Below are positions 5,308 to 8,603 of a stretch of DNA of 8,603 nt, piece by piece (positions within the stretch are counted from its first letter, which is position 1; every line of letters begins with the position of its first letter). Location of the stretch: positions 1 through 8,603 of the forward strand of contig JAKDLQ010000091.1 of NCBI GenBank assembly GCA_030452775.1. Direction: 5' to 3'. The notes beneath the pieces were generated by a model that was not told the origin of the DNA, ran no database searches, and saw only the letters and a program-made list of their open reading frames with translations. Both the position numbers and the translations under genes were made by a program. Source of the DNA: Micrococcales bacterium. GTDB lineage: Bacteria > Actinomycetota > Actinomycetes > Actinomycetales > Dermatophilaceae.

Positions 5308-6150
5308 ATGGAGAAGATCGGTGTCATCGGATGCGGGCTCATGGGCTCGGGCATCGCAGAGGTGTCGGCGCGGGCCGGGCTCGACGTCGTCGTCTCGGAG
5401 TCGAGTGCCTCCGCGGTGGCTGCGGGCGTGCAGCGACTGACGGAGTCGCTCACGCGTGCGGAGTCACGTGGCAAGATCGAGGACGCGCGGGTCGTTCTCG
5501 ACCGGATCCAGGTCGTCGAGGGGCTCGACGCGCAAGCCGACCGTGAGCTGGTGATCGAGGCCATCGTCGAGGACGAGGCCGCCAAGGTAGCCCTCTTCGA
5601 GGAACTCGACCGCATCGTCGAGTCGCAGGACGCGCTGCTGGCGTCCAACACGTCCTCGATTCCGATCATGAGGCTGGCGGTGGCTACGACGAGGCCGACG
5701 CACGTGCTCGGCGTGCACTTCTTCAATCCGGTCCCGGTGCTCGCCCTGGTGGAGCTGGTCCCGAGCCTGCTCACTGCACCGGAGTCGACCGAGCGGGCCC
5801 GGACGTGGGTCGAGGGCATCCTCGGCAAGCAAGCGATCGACTGCAAGGACCGGGCCGGGTTCGTCGTCAACGCGCTGCTCATCCCCTTCATCCTCTCGGC
5901 CATCCGGATGCTCGAGTCCGGCTTTGCCACCGCCGAGGACATCGACCGGGGCCTGGTGCTCGGAGCGGCTCACCCGATGGGCCCACTCGCCCTCGCCGAC
6001 CTCATCGGCCTCGACACCACCAAGGCCGTCGCCGAGTCCCTCTATGAGGAGTTCAAGGAGCCGCTCTACGCGCCGCCGCCCCTGCTCGCTCGGATGGTCG
6101 ACGCGGGACTGCTCGGACGCAAGACGGGACGAGGCTTCTACACGTTGTAG
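5308..6150 (+). CDS. hbd: 3-hydroxybutyryl-CoA dehydrogenase (3-hydroxyacyl-CoA dehydrogenase family)
   Basis: This 280-aa NAD(P)-dependent enzyme interconverts 3-hydroxyacyl-CoA and acetoacetyl-type 3-ketoacyl-CoA, in beta-oxidation, butyrate metabolism or polyhydroxyalkanoate-linked pathways. The Rossmann motif GVIGCGLMGSG spans 5-15. The catalytic set is complete: Ser116 in SNTSS, His137 in HFFNPVPV, Glu149 in LVELV and Asn188 in GFVVNALL. The C-terminal helical domain follows the normal pattern (HPMGPLALADLIGLD, then GLLGRKTGRGFY). Length is normal for the stand-alone bacterial type (FadB2, PaaH or Hbd); the generic symbol hbd is used because the pathway cannot be told apart here. Start 5308 is supported by AGGAAGG 7 bases upstream and by the family N-terminus; the ATG at 5245 would add 21 residues unlike the family and comes from the 13-base repeat. 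The gene has no acyl-CoA partner genes next to it. Confidence 0.95.
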   Translation: MEKIGVIGCGLMGSGIAEVSARAGLDVVVSESSASAVAAGVQRLTESLTRAESRGKIEDARVVLDRIQVVEGLDAQADRELVIEAIVEDEAAKVALFEELDRIVESQDALLASNTSSIPIMRLAVATTRPTHVLGVHFFNPVPVLALVELVPSLLTAPESTERARTWVEGILGKQAIDCKDRAGFVVNALLIPFILSAIRMLESGFATAEDIDRGLVLGAAHPMGPLALADLIGLDTTKAVAESLYEEFKEPLYAPPPLLARMVDAGLLGRKTGRGFYTL

Positions 6151-6421
6151 GCCCGGTTTGTTGTCCCAGTTTGTTGGCCCGGTGCGACCCGGCATGAAGT
6201 TGATCACGTGGAGCCCTCGGGGCGTGAGGCCTCTCGTGACCCGTGTCGCCGCGCCGGCCGCGTGACTCGTCGCTGCGTGACTCGCGCCGCGCGACTGTCG
6301 CCCTCGTCCACAGCCTCGTCGGGTCCCGCTCGTTGTCCACAGGGGGCTCGGCAACCCGGCCTGCTCAGGGCCTGGTTGCGCGAGACTCGTACGTGGGGAG
6401 TCCGCGGAAGGCAGGGATCTC
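6151..6421. other. Gene-free stretch before the DUF1023 pair
   Basis: No coding frame with protein-like features is seen in these 271 bases. Right after the dehydrogenase stop, GCCCGGTTTGTTG (6151-6163) and TCCCAGTTTGTTG (6164-6176) form an imperfect 13-base tandem repeat. CGTGACTCG occurs at 6261-6269 and 6276-6284. Two DnaA-box-type sequences follow at 6304 and 6333. No convincing terminator hairpin for the dehydrogenase gene and no clear -35/-10 pair for the downstream genes could be picked out. Confidence 0.6.
6304..6341 (+). promoter_or_regulatory. Pair of DnaA-box-type nonamers
   Basis: TCGTCCACA (6304-6312) and TTGTCCACA (6333-6341) lie in the same direction 29 bases apart. The second is identical to the TTGTCCACA box preferred by actinobacterial DnaA, and the first differs by one base. 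Both are followed by G. They sit about 80-120 bases before the WXG100-like gene and could be regulatory DnaA sites. Two boxes are too few to suggest an origin, and chance or another TCCACAG-binding factor cannot be excluded. Confidence 0.4.
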
Positions 6422-6712
6422 GTGCAGTTCGAGGTGGATGTCACGGCAGTCGAGACGGCCGTGCGACAACTCAGCGATGCGCTCAGCGTGGCGAGCCGGA
6501 TCGGCGCGGCGCGCCGCCTCGACCTGGTGGAGACGGCCCTACCGGGCTGGGCTGCATCGCGGGCCGCCGCCGAGGCAGGCCAGGCCTGGACGCGTATCGA
6601 GGTCGCTCTCGCACTGCAGCTCGGTGGACAGGCGGATGCCCTCGTCGAGGCGGCGCAGGGCTATCAGGAGATCGAGGCGGTCACGGTCCGGGCACTGGGA
6701 TCCGGGCGATGA
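6422..6712 (+). CDS. Small WXG100-like helical protein, partner of the DUF1023 hydrolase
   Basis: This 96-aa protein is rich in alanine, glutamate and leucine, has no signal peptide or membrane segment, and is predicted to be nearly all helical. The pattern, two helices around a turn with a tryptophan (PGWAAS near 41-46), and the length near 100 residues resemble the WXG100/ESX superfamily. The exact Trp-x-Gly motif is absent, so the assignment is by shape rather than signature. The GTG start has AGGGA 4 bases and GGAAGG 10 bases upstream. Its TGA overlaps the ATG of the next gene (ATGA), implying coupled translation and a 1:1 partner role. In ESX-type systems such small proteins pair with a second helical protein for export; here the partner would be the helical N-terminus of the downstream hydrolase. 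The function itself is unknown. Confidence 0.72.
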   Translation: MQFEVDVTAVETAVRQLSDALSVASRIGAARRLDLVETALPGWAASRAAAEAGQAWTRIEVALALQLGGQADALVEAAQGYQEIEAVTVRALGSGR

Positions 6713-8400
6713 GCATCGCCGTCTCGCAGCTGCGGCGGGCGCAGCCAGAAGTGCTCGACGAGGTATCGGCCGGACTCGAGCGGGACCGCCTCGCGTGGAT
6801 GCGTGTCATCGCGTTCGTGCTCTCCGCTCGGACGGGAGCGGCATGGCGTGGACCGGCCGCCAGTGCGGCAACCGCTCGGGAGGCGCAAGTTGCCAAGCAG
6901 ATCCGCATCCTGTGCCTGGGCATCGCCGAGACGAGTTCGGGCCTGCGTCACGCCGCGAATCGGCTCGAGGCCGCGCGAGAGATCGTGGCGCGGGCGGATC
7001 GGTTGGCGCATGACGCGGGCGGATGGATCGACGCCGACGGCCGACTCATCCTCCCGGCCCGGCAGCCGCTCGCCGACCCGATCGCGCAGACCGTGCAGGC
7101 CCGCGAGGACGAGCGGACGCGGTGGGAGGTGACCAGCCTCATCGAGCGCGTGCTCCACGCTGCGAACGCCGTCGATGACGACCTGAGCCGGGTCCTGCAC
7201 CATGGGCCCGTCACACAAGGCCGCCTCCAAGGGCGGCCACCGGGACCGGCCCTCCCGCCACCGCCCCTGATCCGCATCGATTCGGACGCCCCAGACGCGG
7301 ACGTCTTCGCAAGTGCGGCCTGGTGGCGGGTGCTCTCGAACGAGGAGCGGCGCACGGTGATCACCACCCATCCGGAGTGGGTCGGCAACCGGGACGGGAT
7401 CCCAGCCCGCGACCGGCACGAGGCCAATCTCATCCTGCTTGCCCGCGCCGAGGTCGAGGTCGCGTCCGACCCGGAGATCCGTGGGAGCCGGTTGAGAGGG
7501 ATGTCGATGGCGTTCGCCGGTCCCGGCATGCGGGGCGAGAGCGCGGCGATGGATCGGTACCTCGACCTGCAAGCGGTCCGGGAGGTGCTCGGCCGAGGAG
7601 ACCCCCCGCGGCGGCTCCTCCTGCTCGACACGTCCGGCGAGATGGTCCGGACCGCCGTCGCGATCGGCGATGTCGACACGGCCGATCATGTGGCCACCTT
7701 TGTCGGCGGTTTCACCACCACGCCGCGCGGTGGGTTGCGAGGCCATGACACGACGATGGCGCACGTCCACACCCGTACGGGGCAGATCGCCGCCGAATCC
7801 GGGGTGGCGAAGGCGTCGACGGCTGAGGTGGTCTGGATGGGCTACGCGGCGCCGCAGCAGGACGAGGTGCTCGACCTCTGGGGACGCAGCGTGCTCGTCA
7901 CGCGCACGGCCAGGGCGGCAGCACCGGCCCTGGCACGCTTCGTCAACGGGATCGACGTCTCCCGTGATGTCCCGCCTCACCAGGTCATCGATGCCCACTC
8001 CTACGGCAGTGTGGTGGCGGCGCACACCCTGACGCGCAACACCGGTGTCGATGACGTCGTCCTGCTCGGGTCACCCGGGCTCGCAGGCGCGTTCTCCTCG
8101 CTGGCGCAGGGCGGGCTCAAGCCCGGGTCGCTCAACGTCGTGGCGGCGCCGGACGACCGGGTCGCTCGCAGCGGCTGGTTCCCCAGCAACCCGGCGCAGA
8201 TCCCTGGCGCGCTGGTCCTGTCCTCCGACTGGTCCTATGTCCCGGAGTTGCCCCTCGGCACCGGCACCGCCTCCAAGGGGCATAGCAACTACTTCACCTC
8301 CGGTTCGACGAGTGTCGAGAACCTCGCCGCGGTCACCCTCGGCCGCAAGGACCTGCTCATCCTCGACGGTGAGCGGCGCAAGGGCGGTGGCCGTGACTGA
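6709..8400 (+). CDS. DUF1023-type alpha/beta hydrolase with N-terminal WxG helical domain
   Basis: This 563-aa two-domain protein begins with about 160 residues of helices carrying a Trp46-Arg-Gly48 motif, like a WXG100/ESX hairpin, then a proline-rich hinge (GPALPPPPLIRI). A family segment follows (WWRVLSNEERRTVITTHPEWVGNRDGIPA), common in actinobacterial hydrolases with ESX-like N-termini. The C-terminal alpha/beta hydrolase (DUF1023, PF06259) shows GGLRGHDTTMAHVH, nucleophile Ser431 in AHSYGS, the acid Asp482 or Asp483 in APDDRVA, and His525 in GHSNYF, so the triad is intact. The substrate is unknown; an ester or lipid is only a guess. The true start is the ATG at 6709, overlapping the previous stop. 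The frame stays open back to 6208, but that part overlaps the small gene and lacks homology. No signal peptide is present; if exported, a type VII-like route is plausible, but no secretion genes are in view. Confidence 0.88.
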   Translation: MSIAVSQLRRAQPEVLDEVSAGLERDRLAWMRVIAFVLSARTGAAWRGPAASAATAREAQVAKQIRILCLGIAETSSGLRHAANRLEAAREIVARADRLAHDAGGWIDADGRLILPARQPLADPIAQTVQAREDERTRWEVTSLIERVLHAANAVDDDLSRVLHHGPVTQGRLQGRPPGPALPPPPLIRIDSDAPDADVFASAAWWRVLSNEERRTVITTHPEWVGNRDGIPARDRHEANLILLARAEVEVASDPEIRGSRLRGMSMAFAGPGMRGESAAMDRYLDLQAVREVLGRGDPPRRLLLLDTSGEMVRTAVAIGDVDTADHVATFVGGFTTTPRGGLRGHDTTMAHVHTRTGQIAAESGVAKASTAEVVWMGYAAPQQDEVLDLWGRSVLVTRTARAAAPALARFVNGIDVSRDVPPHQVIDAHSYGSVVAAHTLTRNTGVDDVVLLGSPGLAGAFSSLAQGGLKPGSLNVVAAPDDRVARSGWFPSNPAQIPGALVLSSDWSYVPELPLGTGTASKGHSNYFTSGSTSVENLAAVTLGRKDLLILDGERRKGGGRD

Positions 8401-8414
8401 ATACTTGGCAACTT

Positions 8415-8446
8415 CACCCCCAGGGGTGCGCATCCCCTGCTACGTT
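8415..8446 (+). promoter_or_regulatory. Operator-like palindrome and possible promoter before the last gene
   Basis: CACCCC (8415-8420) and GGGGTG (8423-8428) form a perfect 6-bp inverted repeat with a 2-base centre, too tight for a hairpin but right for a dimeric repressor or activator. A further half-like CATCCCCTG follows at 8431-8439, then TACGTT (8441-8446), which fits a TANNNT -10 hexamer. No good -35 is seen, so an activator-dependent promoter is plausible. It starts 14 bases after the hydrolase stop and presumably drives the gene at 8547. Confidence 0.4.
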
Positions 8447-8510
8447 CGCCGTTAGCGCCTGCTCGATCCACGCATCGCAGGTAGCCGGGCCACCGGGCCC
8501 CTCAGTTCGT

Positions 8511-8542
8511 GGCCCCCCGACTTTCCCCTGGGTCGGGGGGTC
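8511..8542 (+). terminator. GC hairpin just before the last gene
   Basis: CCCCCCGAC (8513-8521) pairs perfectly with GTCGGGGGG (8532-8540) over 9 bp around a 10-base loop, and a G-T wobble and a G-C pair extend the stem. It could end the hydrolase operon. However, it lies downstream of a promoter-like element, and its right arm is the only G-rich run near the ATG at 8547, so it may instead mask the ribosome site of that gene. Confidence 0.45.
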
Positions 8543-8546
8543 ACCC

Positions 8547-8603
8547 ATGTCCGGCCGCGGCGTGCTGGTGGTGGTGGTGGCGTTCTGGTGGGTGGCGGCC
8601 ACC
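8547..8603 (+). CDS. N-terminus of a probable membrane or secreted protein (runs off the window)
   Basis: From the ATG at 8547 the frame encodes 19 residues: MSGRGV followed by a strongly hydrophobic run, LVVVVAFWWVAAT, typical of a signal peptide or first membrane helix. A run of six G lies 6 bases before the ATG. Upstream there is operator- and promoter-like sequence rather than coding sequence, which fits a gene start here. The family cannot be named from 19 codons. A GC-rich GTG-repeat artefact is possible. Confidence 0.4.
   Translation, partial: MSGRGVLVVVVAFWWVAAT

Noticed and set aside
6208..6708. Long N-terminal extension of the DUF1023 hydrolase frame from a GTG at 6208
   Set aside because: It overlaps the 96-aa gene in another frame, is arginine-rich without domain features, and the ATG at 6709 gives a clean coupled start.
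8393..8455. 20-codon frame GTG to TAG overlapping the end of the hydrolase gene
   Set aside because: It is very short, runs through the operator-like palindrome, and has no protein features.
8414..8602. Minus-strand open frame at the right edge
   Set aside because: It is low in complexity, runs antisense to the control region and start of the last gene, and has no family likeness.
1..8603. tRNA or rRNA genes, CRISPR arrays, transposases and integrase sites
   Set aside because: None was recognised on either strand by reading; the short repeats seen lack CRISPR-like repeat-spacer order and no transposase motif is present.

Overview
The window is very GC-rich, GTG starts are common, and it carries a LexA/LysM SOS divergon whose operators fit the Gram-positive CGAAC-N4-GTTCG consensus. 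This points to a high-GC actinobacterium. The style is that of Micrococcales (Intrasporangiaceae-like), but the family assignment is a guess from general resemblance, not from a search.

Left part (1-2401). A short 3' remnant of comEC (DNA-uptake channel protein) runs rightward and meets, 6 bases away, a leftward two-gene unit. That unit encodes an AhpD-like peroxidase-related protein of the carboxymuconolactone decarboxylase superfamily (191 aa) followed by a gamma-glutamyltransferase-family protein (508 aa).

Divergent region (2402-2611). This 210-base spacer separates the peroxidase-related gene from a rightward class II (SIRT4-like) sirtuin. It holds a perfectly repeated 34-base element plus two degraded copies. 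Three copies carry a DnaA-box-like nonamer. Each of the two divergent genes has a TANNNT -10 hexamer exactly 6 bases from its start codon, so both mRNAs are probably leaderless.

SOS module (3693-5203). lexA runs leftward and converges on the sirtuin gene, with a hairpin next to each stop codon. lexA is divergent from a 144-aa membrane-anchored LysM protein that has the position and architecture of the SOS division inhibitors YneA, DivS and ChiZ. Two LexA boxes lie between them, one overlapping the predicted lexA -35 element and one just upstream of the LysM gene. A perfect 14-bp hairpin ends the LysM unit. nrdR, a frequent neighbour here in actinobacteria, is absent.

Right part (5308-8603). 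A single 3-hydroxyacyl-CoA dehydrogenase gene (280 aa) is followed by a 271-base gene-free stretch with a 13-base repeat and two DnaA-box-type sequences. Then comes a translationally coupled pair (ATGA overlap): a 96-aa helical WXG100-like protein and a 563-aa protein with an N-terminal WxG helical domain and a DUF1023-type alpha/beta hydrolase domain. This pair is the least characterised system in the window and looks like a type VII/ESX-style helical partner with a hydrolase. The window ends in a leader with an operator-like palindrome and a strong hairpin, followed by the first 19 codons of a probable membrane or secreted protein.
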